From Natrarchaeobaculum sulfurireducens (lineage in GTDB: Archaea > Halobacteriota > Halobacteria > Halobacteriales > Natrialbaceae): 64,000 nt of DNA. The notes under the pieces are model-generated. The model saw only the letters and a list, made by a program, of their open reading frames with translations, searched no databases and was not told the DNA's origin. The translations under genes were made by a program, and so were the position numbers. The first letter of the stretch is position 1, and each line of letters opens with the position of its first letter. Shown here one piece after another: positions 1 to 8,006 of the stretch. The stretch spans positions 1,116,001-1,180,000 of the forward strand of contig NZ_CP024047.1 of assembly GCF_003430825.1 (NCBI RefSeq), written 5' to 3'.

Positions 1-1
1 G

Positions 2-493
2 GAACTCCACCGCGTCGCATCCGAGATCGACGGCGGCGAGGGAAGCGGCGTTCATACGGTCAGAAACAGCGATCGGTTCGAGGGCGCTGGCAAGGAGTAC
101 GAGATCACGCTGACGGTGACCGACGCCGAGGGGAACGTCACCGAGGAACGCGAGGAACTCTCGCTCGACGAGCGTTCCCCCGCGCCCAGCATCGACCGGT
201 TCGAAGTCTCGAGCGACGACTTCCTCGGAACGCCCGAGGCCGTCGTCGACTGGGCGGTCTCGGACGACGGCGAGGAACTCGACGGCGTCGAACTCGAGTT
301 GGTCCGGGCCGACGACGGCGAGGTCGTCGACGACTCGAGTTCGATGGCACGGGGCGAGGAGGCGTCCGACACCGACTCGCTCAGAGACGGTGAGTTCGAC
401 GGCGGAGAAGCGGACTACGACGTCACGATCCGTGCGACCGATTACTTCGAACAGACAAGTGAGGAGACGACGCGGATCACGCTGGGCGAGTAA
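2..493 (+). CDS. C-terminal part of a secreted Ig/PKD-like domain protein (5' end outside window)
   Basis: The frame is open from base 2 and ends at the TAA at 491-493, so this is the last ~163 residues of a gene that begins before the window. The sequence is very acidic and has the alternating beta-strand look of PKD/cadherin-like Ig folds (EYEITLTVTDAEGNVTE is a typical PKD-like strand F/G, followed by a second repeat with VDWAVSDDGEELDGVELEL and ending YDVTIRATDYFEQTSEETTRI). Such repeats are usual in haloarchaeal cell-surface proteins. No catalytic motif or membrane anchor is visible in this portion. A GTG at 116 is internal to the open frame and is not a likely start. Confidence 0.75.
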   Translation, partial: ELHRVASEIDGGEGSGVHTVRNSDRFEGAGKEYEITLTVTDAEGNVTEEREELSLDERSPAPSIDRFEVSSDDFLGTPEAVVDWAVSDDGEELDGVELELVRADDGEVVDDSSSMARGEEASDTDSLRDGEFDGGEADYDVTIRATDYFEQTSEETTRITLGE

Positions 494-572
494 CAGGGAC
501 CGTCGACCACACAGTGGCAACCGCAACACGGAGCTGGATCCGGGTGAGGCCTAAATACGAGCGAGGGCCAGA

Positions 573-797
573 TCAAAAAAGCGGCACCTCGAGTCCAGAC
601 CAGTGTGTGTCAGAGCAGGTGTCTTCGGTCGGTTCGGCTCCTTCCCCTTCGCTCGAGGCGTGTGACTCGAGACTCGACATGAGGAGTCCGAGGACTTCCG
701 GGTTGCTCAGGTCGTACCCCATCCGTTCCGAGAGTTCGCCTTTGATCGTCTCGAATCGGCGTGCCTTCGAGCCGTGAAGCTTGATGTGTGTAGTCAT
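573..797 (-). CDS. Small conserved haloarchaeal protein, function unknown
   Basis: A 74-residue ORF starting MTTHIKLHGSKARRFETIKG. The N-terminal 45 residues look like a short helical DNA-binding or antitoxin-like segment (basic KARRFETIKGELSERMGY followed by SNPEVLGLLM), while the C-terminus is polar and low in complexity. I recall similar haloarchaeal small proteins but cannot name a family. It is the only plausible coding frame in this stretch, is not overlapped by a better one, and is transcribed towards the end of the surface-protein gene. Function is not inferred. Confidence 0.55.
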   Translation of the reverse strand: MTTHIKLHGSKARRFETIKGELSERMGYDLSNPEVLGLLMSSLESHASSEGEGAEPTEDTCSDTHWSGLEVPLF

Positions 798-1035
798 AGC
801 GTCAGGGGGTGTGATACCGTCGCGTTCTGAGTCGGCGGCTCGATTTGGCGCCCCCAGTTCATCCGAGACGCCTCGCTTCGGGTTCGTCTTCGCAGACTGC
901 GTCCGTGTCGTGGTGAGAGGTGCCGATGGCTCGTGTCTGGCAGTCCTGTGTCATGGTTGGAATCTTCGAGACACGACGGCGACCGTTCGATCGCGTTTGG
1001 GTCCGTGTCGTCGGACGTAACCGGGAGGGAACACG

Positions 1036-1410
1036 TGAACTACCCTACCCTACCGCGCTCGGGGCTACTCGCCCCTCGGTTGTAGAGGGTGGGGCTTCCT
1101 GTTTCTGTGTCGGAGCTTGCATCCGACGTGGACACAGCGGCTCCAGACTCCGCAGGCGGCTTCCCTTTACGGGTGGTTCGGAGTGTCCCACTCCTACCGG
1201 ATGGACGCTCGGCCACAACCAACGGTGCGCGCTTCTTGTCGCGCTTGAACACCGCCGGAAGCGTGGTAAGCCGTACTACTCCCTTCGACTGCAGGGATAG
1301 TAAGGCCATACCATGCGGTGAAAATAAAACGATGGCGGCGCTGTATCCCCGCCCTACTCGCTCACTTCGTTCGCTCCTCGAGGACGGGGGCTTAGCGCCT
1401 ATAATCAGCT
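1036..1410 (-). mobile_element. Internally deleted IS200/IS605-type (TnpB, IS1341-like) element remnant
   Basis: Reading the minus strand, the segment opens with the palindromic end typical of haloarchaeal TnpB elements (a CCCCCGTCC..GGGCGGGG stem around 1345-1395). It closes with a short coding tail (ESGAAVSTSDASSDTETGSP) resembling the usual C-terminus of haloarchaeal TnpB proteins, followed by a GGGGCGAGTAGCCCC hairpin at about 1054-1080 that would be the right-end/omega-RNA-like structure. The transposase core (RuvC DED motifs, zinc ribbon) is absent, so I read it as a MITE-like derivative with both ends kept. Exact ends are uncertain by tens of bases. Family assignment rests on recalled end sequences, not a search. 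Confidence 0.5.
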
Positions 1411-1411
1411 A

Positions 1412-1620
1412 AACCTCGGTCGAAAGGACAGCGGCGATCGGGAGGATGTGGGATGGTTCGGCGACGTGTTGCTCTTGCCGAGGCCCGACGACCGGTTCGA
1501 TCACCGGACTGTCGGCCTGCCGTAAAACCTCGCGGCGTAGGCGGACTCGAGGGCCGAACGCTGTCGCTCCGTGAGCGTGGCGTCGACCGTCTGTCGAAGG
1601 GTGTCCGATGGTGTACATTG
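1412..1620 (-). pseudogene. Degraded HTH-10 (bat-like) regulator C-terminus
   Basis: On the minus strand a frame contains LTERQRSALESAYAARFYGR, which matches the opening of the HTH-10 domain of bacterio-opsin-activator-like regulators (usual pattern LTdRQreaLeaAYeaGYFe-pR). It then meets a stop, and the expected recognition-helix region (VAEPSH..., roughly vsePTfh.HLr) continues only in another frame down to about 1412. There is no sensor domain upstream. I read it as the decayed tail of such a regulator next to the IS remnant. The similarity is short. Confidence 0.4.
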
Positions 1621-1681
1621 GCTGTGCCAGACCGAGGCCCATAGGTACCAGTGGTAGGAGTGGCGCGCCCGTTCGTAGCGT

Positions 1682-2158
1682 ATGGTATCTGAAACGGCCA
1701 CACCGACTGAGACTCGAACACAGCCGCGTTTCGAACCGTGGCAAGCAGGGCTCGTGGGCGGACTCGCCGGCGGCCTCGCGTTCGGCGTGCTAATGACGAT
1801 GGCGATGGAGACAGTCATCGAGATGGCGATCCCTGGAATGTACGGCTTCGGCCCGTCGCTCGCTCTCGGGTGGGCGATCCACGTGTTTCACTCGATCACC
1901 CTCGGCATCGTTTTCGCGCTCGTCCTCCAGATGACCGGGCTCGAGGACCGACTGGGAAGCAACGTCGCTATCGCCGGTGCGGGGCTCGCCTACGGGATCG
2001 GCCTCTGGCTCGTCCTCGCGTCGTTCGTCATGCCCGCATGGGTCGGCCTGATGAGGGAGATGGCACCGCCCGTGCCGGACTGGAGCGGCGCGAGTTTCCT
2101 GGGTCACGCCGTCTACGGCGTTCTCCTGGGGCTGCTGTACGCATTGCTCGCCCGGTAA
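1682..2158 (+). CDS. Conserved haloarchaeal integral membrane protein
   Basis: 158 residues with four strongly hydrophobic stretches: about 24-46 (GLVGGLAGGLAFGVLMTMAM), 57-82, 92-117 and 138-157. A polar N-terminus with Glu and Thr precedes the first helix. A Gly-rich first helix and a conserved MPAWVGLM loop are visible, but no catalytic or metal-binding motif is recognised. It stands alone between a remnant region and an empty intergenic stretch. Likely a small four-helix membrane protein; function unknown. Confidence 0.75.
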   Translation: MVSETATPTETRTQPRFEPWQAGLVGGLAGGLAFGVLMTMAMETVIEMAIPGMYGFGPSLALGWAIHVFHSITLGIVFALVLQMTGLEDRLGSNVAIAGAGLAYGIGLWLVLASFVMPAWVGLMREMAPPVPDWSGASFLGHAVYGVLLGLLYALLAR

Positions 2159-2475
2159 CGCACGGTACCGCGCCGACCCGGTCGACCCAGTTATCAGAAC
2201 CGAAGAACCACAGTAGTTGCCCGCTTCGATCACGGGAAGGGTGCGGTTGCGTGCGAGCCCCCGGTGCCGACGACCGCCGGTCGGACGGTCCCGACGGGAC
2301 CCGCTGTCTGCCAGTCACGACGACCGAACGCTTCGAGGTAGGATTCCAGTCCCATCTCGACCGTACACCGCCCCGCCTGAGCGGTCGTCTCGAGGGATCA
2401 CCAGCGGTCGTCACGACGACTGAGACGGCACCGACTCGAGGACGCTGACGGTCGAACCGTGAAACCAACCGGTCC
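2159..2475. other. Intergenic, no gene supported
   Basis: No frame here has protein-like composition; the long open frames are arginine-rich GC shadows. I see no tRNA, hairpin terminator or repeat worth naming. Confidence 0.5.
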
Positions 2476-3108
2476 TCATCCCGACGATTGCTCGTCGTCC
2501 TCATCATCGCCATCGTCAATCTCGTCGTCTTCGTCTTCATCGCCGTCTTCGCCGTCACTCTCCGCTTCCTCGTCGTCGGCTGGGTCGTCGGCGTCCTCGG
2601 CTGGTGCTTCCGACTCGAACGTCTGTGCGATACGGGTGAGCAGCTCGCGCCACTCGAGGGAGTCGGCGAGGTACGCCTCGATCCACTCGGTTTCGATCGT
2701 GAAGTAGTCGAGTAGGTCCCCGTCGGGATCGGAGGCGATCGCGTCGAGAGACGTCGACGACAGCCCCAGTTCGATAGCGCTCGTGTAGCCGTCGGTGATC
2801 AGCTCGATTTCCGTCGCGACGTCGTCGTCGCTCGTCCCGGTCGCGTCGTAGCCGAGTTGGACTCCGTCGTCGGTCTCGTCGACGCTCACTCCCTCGAACC
2901 CACGGTCCTCGAGTCCCGTTTCGAACGCCTCGAGTACGGCGTCGTCACTCGGCTGGTCGTCGCCCGAGTCGCTCTCTGTATCCCCTTGCTCGTCCGAGGC
3001 CGACCGGTTTTCGGTCTCGTCTTCGCCTGGCCCGGCACTTGGGGTTTCCGTCGAGCACCCTGCAACCACTACTCCAGCTGCCGCTGTCAACAGTGTCCGG
3101 CGTTTCAT
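2476..3108 (-). CDS. Predicted lipoprotein with acidic low-complexity tail
   Basis: 210 residues if started at the ATG at 3108, which places a signal peptide at the N-terminus: MKRRTLLTAAAGVVVAGC, with a lipobox (VAGC) at residues 15-18. Longer upstream ATGs would bury this signal, so 3108 is preferred. Residues 20-55 are acidic linker; about 55-165 look folded (VLEAFETGLEDRGFEGVSVDE, then YTSAIELGLSS, then YFTIETEWIEAYLADSLEWREL). The last 40 residues are almost all D/E/S, as is common in exported haloarchaeal proteins. It should be anchored on the outer face of the membrane. No family recognised. Confidence 0.75.
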   Translation of the reverse strand: MKRRTLLTAAAGVVVAGCSTETPSAGPGEDETENRSASDEQGDTESDSGDDQPSDDAVLEAFETGLEDRGFEGVSVDETDDGVQLGYDATGTSDDDVATEIELITDGYTSAIELGLSSTSLDAIASDPDGDLLDYFTIETEWIEAYLADSLEWRELLTRIAQTFESEAPAEDADDPADDEEAESDGEDGDEDEDDEIDDGDDEDDEQSSG

Positions 3109-3214
3109 GGCCGTAGCTGGCTCGAGAGCCTTGTCAAGGCGAGTCGAACGATGACCGCGAACGGTGAAGTAACGGGTGGATACGTCCACGGGAGTCCAAA
3201 ACAGTCTTGAGCCG

Positions 3215-3559
3215 CTACTTCCAGGGCGTTCTCACAGCCTCGGCCTGGACCTCGTGACCGACACGGAGCCGACAATCGGTTTGTGGCGTCGCGATGCAGC
3301 CCAGCACGTATCCCCGCTCGAGCGCGTCGGCGTTCAACGCCCGCGGTGGCTCGCGGTGTGCAATCTCGCCCTCGAGCACGCGGACAGTGCAGGTCCCACA
3401 GACACCGTAGAGACACCCGTAGGGAACTGACACGCCGGCGGCGTCGGCGGCGTCGACGACGGTCTCGCCGGGATTGATCGCGAGTTCGGTCTCGTGGCCG
3501 TCTCCAGAGACGAGGGTGGCGGTGAGAGGGTCGTCGGGTTCGTCCGACCCCGCCGTCAT
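3215..3559 (-). CDS. 2Fe-2S ferredoxin
   Basis: 114 residues from the ATG at 3559. The plant-type 2Fe-2S signature is clear: Cys-X4-Cys-X2-Cys in PYGCLYGVCGTCTVRV near residues 48-62, and the fourth Cys in GYVLGCIATP around residue 88. Its ATG overlaps the stop of the upstream selenium-binding-protein gene by 4 bp (ATGA), so the two are co-transcribed and probably translationally coupled. This suggests it exchanges electrons with that enzyme; the partnership is inferred from gene order only. Longer upstream starts run through the neighbour's coding sequence and are rejected. Confidence 0.88.
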   Translation of the reverse strand: MTAGSDEPDDPLTATLVSGDGHETELAINPGETVVDAADAAGVSVPYGCLYGVCGTCTVRVLEGEIAHREPPRALNADALERGYVLGCIATPQTDCRLRVGHEVQAEAVRTPWK

Positions 3560-4956
3560 TGCCAGACGTCGCTCGTACAGTCGCCGCCGGGCCATCTGAT
3601 CTCGTGGGCGCGGGCGGGACCGCCTGGAGCCTCGCCGAAGTCGACGAGGAACTCCTCGTCGAGTTCCATCCGTCCGTCTTCGGGGTAGACATCGGCTTTC
3701 AACATCAACGACCCTTCCTCGGCGATATCGGGATAGAACTGGTTGTCCCACGAGGAAAACAGCGACGTCGTCCAGTACAGTCGCTGGCCATCTCGCGAGA
3801 GCTGGAGCATCTGTGGTGCGCCGCGGATCTCCGTCCCCTGGACCTCCTGGCGGTCGCCGAAGAGCCCGCCGGCCCAGATCTGATCGACCAGCCGCGGGTT
3901 ACCCATGTCGCTGACGTCGTACATGCGGACGTCGCCGTGGAGCCAGTTCGAAAAGAAGAGATACTGGTCGTCGAGCGAGAGGACGATGTCCGTGATCAGC
4001 GGCGGCACCGGCATCTCCCAGTCGGGATGTTCGCGGGGGTCCTCGTCGATGACGACGTCCCAGTCCCACGTTCCGTCAGCCGTCCGGTAGAAGTGGATCA
4101 TGTTCGAGGAGAGCGCTGCCCCGACGAACCCCTGGGTCTCCTCCGGATTGTGGCTCATCCGCACCTCGAGTGGAACCTGTCCCGCCTCGCCGAACTCGAG
4201 GGTCTGGACGTGTTCGCGGGACTCCCAGTCCCAGATATGGATGCTATCGCCGTACTTGCCTGCCTCGACGTCCTCGAGGTCGAAGCCGGGGTAGTAGGTC
4301 TCGGGTGCGGCCCACTCGCTCGAGACCATGACGTTGTGGCGGGGCTGATACCAGTAGTCGTAGTTCATCGCCATCTCACCGCGGTCTGCTTCCCAGCGGC
4401 CGTCGATGCTGAAGTCCTCCTGGTCGAGTTGCAAGAAGCCTCCGGGGAGTTCGCCGTCGGCATTTCCGAGCATACTGACGACGATCTTGCCGCCCGGGAC
4501 GCAATGGACCGTGTGGGGAGCCGAAAGGTCGTATTCGAAGACCGCCTCGGGCTCGATAACAGTTACCAGTTCGGGACTTCGCGGGGTTTCGACGTCGATG
4601 ACGTGGATCCTCGAGGATCGCTGGCCGGGGACGACGAGGTACTGTCGTGCGAGGCCGCCGACGTGACAGGACGATGAGCAGGCGTTCCAGCCGAAATGAT
4701 GCAACTCATCGCCCTTGTTCGGCATCTCGACGACGTCGATCAGTTCGCTGTAGGTCTCCGAATCGGGATCCAGATCAACGATGCCGACGAGGTCGTGGCC
4801 CCCCTCGGCCATCCCGACACGGGGTGCCATTACGTACGCCGTCTCCTCGCGTTTAGACTCCGTTCGCATCGCCGCTGGCGTTGGGTAGCCCGGACCCTCA
4901 GTGTCCGAGTGTTCGTGCGCGCCAGCGTGATCCGTTGCGTGATCGTGTGAACTCAT
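3556..4956 (-). CDS. Selenium-binding protein (SBP56 / methanethiol oxidase family)
   Basis: 466 residues, the usual length of the SBP56 family. Family features are visible throughout: MAPRVGMAEGGHDLVGIVDLDP near the N-terminus, HHFGWNACSSSCHVGG, HTVHCVPGGKIVVSMLGN, YDYWYQPRHNVMVSSEWA, and repeated His-containing blade motifs (FFSNWLHGDVRMYDV; RAHEIRWPGGDC). The family is a beta-propeller; bacterial members oxidise methanethiol to formaldehyde, H2S and H2O2 and use copper, and a selenium-binding role is described for eukaryotic members. A His/Asp-rich N-terminus precedes the propeller. It leads an operon with the overlapping ferredoxin gene. Activity in this organism is an inference from the family. 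Confidence 0.9.
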   Translation of the reverse strand: MSSHDHATDHAGAHEHSDTEGPGYPTPAAMRTESKREETAYVMAPRVGMAEGGHDLVGIVDLDPDSETYSELIDVVEMPNKGDELHHFGWNACSSSCHVGGLARQYLVVPGQRSSRIHVIDVETPRSPELVTVIEPEAVFEYDLSAPHTVHCVPGGKIVVSMLGNADGELPGGFLQLDQEDFSIDGRWEADRGEMAMNYDYWYQPRHNVMVSSEWAAPETYYPGFDLEDVEAGKYGDSIHIWDWESREHVQTLEFGEAGQVPLEVRMSHNPEETQGFVGAALSSNMIHFYRTADGTWDWDVVIDEDPREHPDWEMPVPPLITDIVLSLDDQYLFFSNWLHGDVRMYDVSDMGNPRLVDQIWAGGLFGDRQEVQGTEIRGAPQMLQLSRDGQRLYWTTSLFSSWDNQFYPDIAEEGSLMLKADVYPEDGRMELDEEFLVDFGEAPGGPARAHEIRWPGGDCTSDVWQ

Positions 4957-5181
4957 AGCAGGATATCGTTACGACTCACGTCACCGAGTGTCAAGGGTTT
5001 TTTCGAGGGGAGCCGAACTGTACTGACGAGAGATATATTTCGACGTTCCCTCGTGATCGTCCGTCAACGGCGACAGCTCAGCGTGTATGGCAACGTTATC
5101 CGACGTATGTGCGTGCCCTGGGGAACGGATACATACACTCGCTGGCACAACCCAAAGCCAGGAGACGGCAAAAGAATCGGA

Positions 5182-5204
5182 TGCTCCGTCAGGGATTCGA
5201 ACCC
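5182..5204 (-). repeat. Short tRNA-Glu 3'-end fragment (older attachment-site scar)
   Basis: Twenty-three bases identical to the 3' end of tRNA-Glu, then divergence into unrelated sequence. The outward flank (about 5145-5181) also resembles, with mismatches, the flank just inside the intact tRNA at 43764-43806 (both contain ccaggagac, then gc and aaag with similar spacing). This suggests a trace of an earlier related integration at the same tRNA. Confidence 0.6.
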
Positions 5205-5290
5205 GATGCAAATCCTCGCTCCGCTCGGATTTCCGTGCTTCAAATCCAGAATGAGACTTCTGTAGCTCACGACTTTGTTCGCCACAGAAA

Positions 5291-5331
5291 TGCTCCGTCA
5301 GGGATTCGAACCCTGGTCATTGCCGTGAGAG
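5291..5331 (-). repeat. attL: 41-bp direct repeat of tRNA-Glu 3' half
   Basis: Bases 5291-5331 are identical over 41 bp to 43807-43847, which is the 3' half of the intact tRNA-Glu gene up to and including part of the anticodon loop. The match stops abruptly on both sides (A versus G before, T versus G after). A tRNA 3'-half copy ending in the anticodon loop is the usual core of a tyrosine-integrase attachment site, so this marks the far end of the island. Confidence 0.9.
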
Positions 5332-5567
5332 TCCAACCCGACTCGAACGGCTTAGACACCCAAACTGCTCCGATCCCTTCCACGTTTTCCCTGATAGAGG
5401 GCTGTGGCACCCGGTTGAACACCACGCACATACATAAACCACCAGTTCATTGCCTGTTAGGCAATCCCGATTCACCTAATTAGCTCTCTCAAAATTTTAT
5501 TTTTAAATTTGGATCTTGATGGTCCTGCTCTTTCCCCTTCACAACCCAGTACATAATTCAAATTGTA

Positions 5568-5618
5568 TGAAAGTACCGTCGTGCTGAAAGTACCGTCGTG
5601 CTGAAAGTACCGTCGTGC
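5568..5618. repeat. Three exact tandem copies of a 17-bp unit
   Basis: The unit TGAAAGTACCGTCGTGC occurs three times head to tail at 5568-5584, 5585-5601 and 5602-5618 with no mismatch, just inside the island end and upstream of the IS110 element. It could be an iteron-like protein-binding array or a slippage product. Confidence 0.9.
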
Positions 5619-5649
5619 TGACTCGATGGAAATTCTGCTATATCCCATG

Positions 5650-5843
5650 AGAGCGTGAAACAAGTATGGGACGCAAGAGACCGAGCTGTATTCCGTGCCC
5701 GAGAGCACGTGGTGCTGACTGGTCCGAGTGCGTAGGAAGCCGAGTCCTGGGCATCACAGCCCGACTGCCGCTCCCGGCGGCAGTCGGGAAAGCCCGTATA
5801 GGTGAATCTCTGTTTCACGCACCGGCGTTCCAAGGTGAGTCCA
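5650..5843 (+). ncRNA. Candidate bridge-RNA region of the IS110 element
   Basis: About 190 bases of noncoding sequence lie directly upstream of the IS110-type transposase. They contain a perfect 11-bp stem (5760-5770 with 5778-5788, loop CTCCCGG). In the IS110 group the noncoding end upstream of the transposase is known to produce a structured bridge RNA that specifies donor and target. The location and hairpin fit that, but target- and donor-binding loops were not derived, and the element's outer ends were not determined. Confidence 0.45.
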
Positions 5844-6842
5844 ATGTTCATTGGAATCGACGTACACAAGCGGTACTCACAGATCGCAGTACTGGACAAA
5901 AACGGTGAGATCGTCGAAGAGGTTCGCGTCGAAAACGCGAACCTCGACGACTTTGCCCAGCAGTACGCTGGGTCCAAGGCCGCGCTTGAAGCGACCAGCA
6001 ATTACTACCACATCCACGATACTCTTTCAGAGTATCTGGATGTGACTGTCGCCAATCCAGGCGAATTAAAGCTGATCTCCGACTCGGATAAGAAAACCGA
6101 CCGCGTCGACGCCAAACAACTCGCTCGGATGGTTCGGTTAGGATCGGTTCCTGAGAGCTACGTTCCAACCGACGAGGTTCGGCAAGCCCGCGCACTTGTG
6201 CGCGGGCGCCAGAAGCTCGTTGAGAACCGGACCGAGTACGCGAACAAGATCCATGGCCTGTTGAGTGACCACGGCATCACTCGGGAAGTAAAGCCGTTGA
6301 GTGTAAAGGGACGAGAGTTCCTGGCGGAACTCTCGCTCCCGGCACCGTGGGACGCGTTGTTGGAGTCGTACCTGGAACTGATTCAGGTGCTCACCGAGCA
6401 GATCGAATCGTTAGAAGCAGAGATCGAGGAGCGGGCTGGGTCTCTGAAAGAGACCCAGCTCCTGATGACGATTCCTGGTGTGAGTTACTTTACGGCGTTG
6501 ACGATTTACGCGGAGTTGGGCGAGGTCAACCGGTTTGATCGGGCCAAAGAGGTCGTAAGTTACGTCGGGCTGAACCCGATAATCCGCGAGTCTGGCGACT
6601 CGCGGTTTGAGGGGAGCATCTCGAAGCGAGGATCAGGACGAGTCCGGTGGTTGCTCGTTCAAGCGTCGTACAGTGCGGTTCATACGTGCGAAGACGAGTA
6701 TCTCAGCCGGTTTTACAACCGGTTAGCTCGAAAGAAGAACTCGAAAACAGCGATTGTGGCAACCGCTCGGAAGTTGCTGGTATCAATGTATCACATGCTT
6801 GACCGTGAGGAGGTGTACGATCCACCAGGGGTGAGTGCCTGA
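5844..6842 (+). CDS. IS110-family transposase (DEDD recombinase)
   Basis: 332 residues from the ATG at 5844 (MFIGIDVHKRYSQIAVLDKN), which starts exactly at the RuvC-like domain as is normal for the family; the longer frame adds only non-conserved residues. The DEDD catalytic set is visible: D in GIDVHK, E in ALEATSNY, and two D residues in TDRVDAKQLARM. The C-terminal Transposase_20 half has the family hallmark IPGVSYFTALTIYAELG, then YVGLNPIIRESG and the serine-containing SISKRGSGRVRWLLVQAS. The gene appears intact. A G+C hairpin (GAGCGCCGCC/GGCGGCGCTC) at 6842-6863 directly follows the stop and may act as terminator. Confidence 0.93.
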   Translation: MFIGIDVHKRYSQIAVLDKNGEIVEEVRVENANLDDFAQQYAGSKAALEATSNYYHIHDTLSEYLDVTVANPGELKLISDSDKKTDRVDAKQLARMVRLGSVPESYVPTDEVRQARALVRGRQKLVENRTEYANKIHGLLSDHGITREVKPLSVKGREFLAELSLPAPWDALLESYLELIQVLTEQIESLEAEIEERAGSLKETQLLMTIPGVSYFTALTIYAELGEVNRFDRAKEVVSYVGLNPIIRESGDSRFEGSISKRGSGRVRWLLVQASYSAVHTCEDEYLSRFYNRLARKKNSKTAIVATARKLLVSMYHMLDREEVYDPPGVSA

Positions 6843-6863
6843 GCGCCGCCGGGGCGGCGCTCA

Positions 6864-7334
6864 TTGGCCGGCTGGCGGCAGCGTGAGTGATTACTCTCGC
6901 AAACAAGAAGTCCCCCGCCTGATGGCTGTTTCAGTAGCTATCGGTTCGCCGGTTGTCGATTCTACGCCAGAAAACTACAGCAAGTCCTCGTCGCCCGAAG
7001 AATTATCTTGGCAAACGTGGTTTGATCAATCGGCAGAATTTCCATAGGTGAATACACAGCGCATCTTCAGCATAGCACCGAATCAAATAAAGGGGAATAA
7101 CTGGGGCTGACTTGGTCAGATGGCTTGGTTGAGTAGTAAGGCCGGAAGATAGGCAAAGAGTTAGAAGATCAGGGCTATGGAGTCCGACAAATATCAGCTT
7201 ATTCACCTATTTGGATAGCGGTTCTTCACGACTCTTCGGAGAATAAGGGATACGGTCGATCGTAGACGTTGTTAAAGACGAGAGATGAAGTAGCCAATAT
7301 TTTCAATTTCGGGATCGCACATTAGAGATAAGAG
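6864..7334. other. AT-richer intergenic region, no gene supported
   Basis: No convincing frame is found between the IS110 element and the AT-rich operon. Short AT-rich tracts just before 7335 (for example ccaatattttcaatttc, about 7293-7309) could serve as the promoter of the gene starting at 7335. Confidence 0.4.
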
Positions 7335-8006
7335 GTGGATAATGTGGTAACACAAGAAGACGTGCTTAATCTTATGGAGGATAGCCAGGATAGTCCGGAG
7401 GTCGCAGAAGCAGCCTATCTCGCTGCTGAACATCTAAAGACAGAGCAAATCAACCGCAATCTCCGGCTACGGTATAGATCCGGACAAGGATTTGCCAAAT
7501 TCAAAGAAAAGTTTACTGAGATAACAGCATACAACTCTATCACTAGCGAATCCAGTAGTTACGGTGCTCAAATTGAACTCCGAACAGAAGAGGAATCCAC
7601 ACGTCTCGATAAAATCACTGTTGATGACATAGATATTGACTTGGACAAAGTGATTCAGGACGCTTTCTCTGAGAAAATTGCTGCACAACTTGCTGAAGAA
7701 GTCCGAGAGAACCTGAATTCCCTTAGTCCGGAGTCAAGAATTCTCGCATATACAGCTATTAGAGGATATGACCTTGGCGTCTGGAGCAATAGAACCAAAC
7801 CTGACAACGATGTTCTCTGGAGATTTTACTCAATTATAACCGGTGACACGCCAACTGACGATAAGAAGACGGATTACATTGAGGAGTTAGTAGCGAATGG
7901 CTGTTTCTACGTCAACAACAGCAAAATCATTCTGACACCGGCTTACACCAAATTGGAAGATCCGTATGAGTTCCTACCGAAGTTAAGGATTGAGTCGCCT
8001 AACTAA
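7335..8006 (+). CDS. Unknown protein convergent with the AAA+ operon
   Basis: 223 residues starting at GTG (MDNVVTQEDVLNLMEDSQD); no in-frame ATG lies nearby. Composition is acidic and mostly helical, with an N-terminal helical stretch, a beta-rich middle (SSYGAQIELRTEEESTRLDKITVDDIDIDLD) and a C-terminal part resembling a winged-helix-like segment (WRFYSIITGD...YIEELVANGCFYVNNSKIILT). The AT-rich codon use matches the neighbouring three-gene operon and differs from the chromosome, and the last 4 bp overlap tail-to-tail with the end of the AAA+ gene. No family recognised. Co-occurrence suggests, without proof, that it belongs to the same functional module. Confidence 0.7.
   Translation: MDNVVTQEDVLNLMEDSQDSPEVAEAAYLAAEHLKTEQINRNLRLRYRSGQGFAKFKEKFTEITAYNSITSESSSYGAQIELRTEEESTRLDKITVDDIDIDLDKVIQDAFSEKIAAQLAEEVRENLNSLSPESRILAYTAIRGYDLGVWSNRTKPDNDVLWRFYSIITGDTPTDDKKTDYIEELVANGCFYVNNSKIILTPAYTKLEDPYEFLPKLRIESPN

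Noticed and set aside
3559-4677. Long plus-strand frame opposite the selenium-binding protein
   Set aside because: GC-rich antisense shadow; the minus strand is a complete known family.
5205-5290. Possible second tRNA between the two tRNA-Glu fragments
   Set aside because: No cloverleaf can be drawn; acceptor strands do not pair.
5332-5375. Possible hybrid tRNA formed by attL and sequence beyond it
   Set aside because: The 5' part does not pair with the tRNA-Glu 3' acceptor and the anticodon stem is broken.
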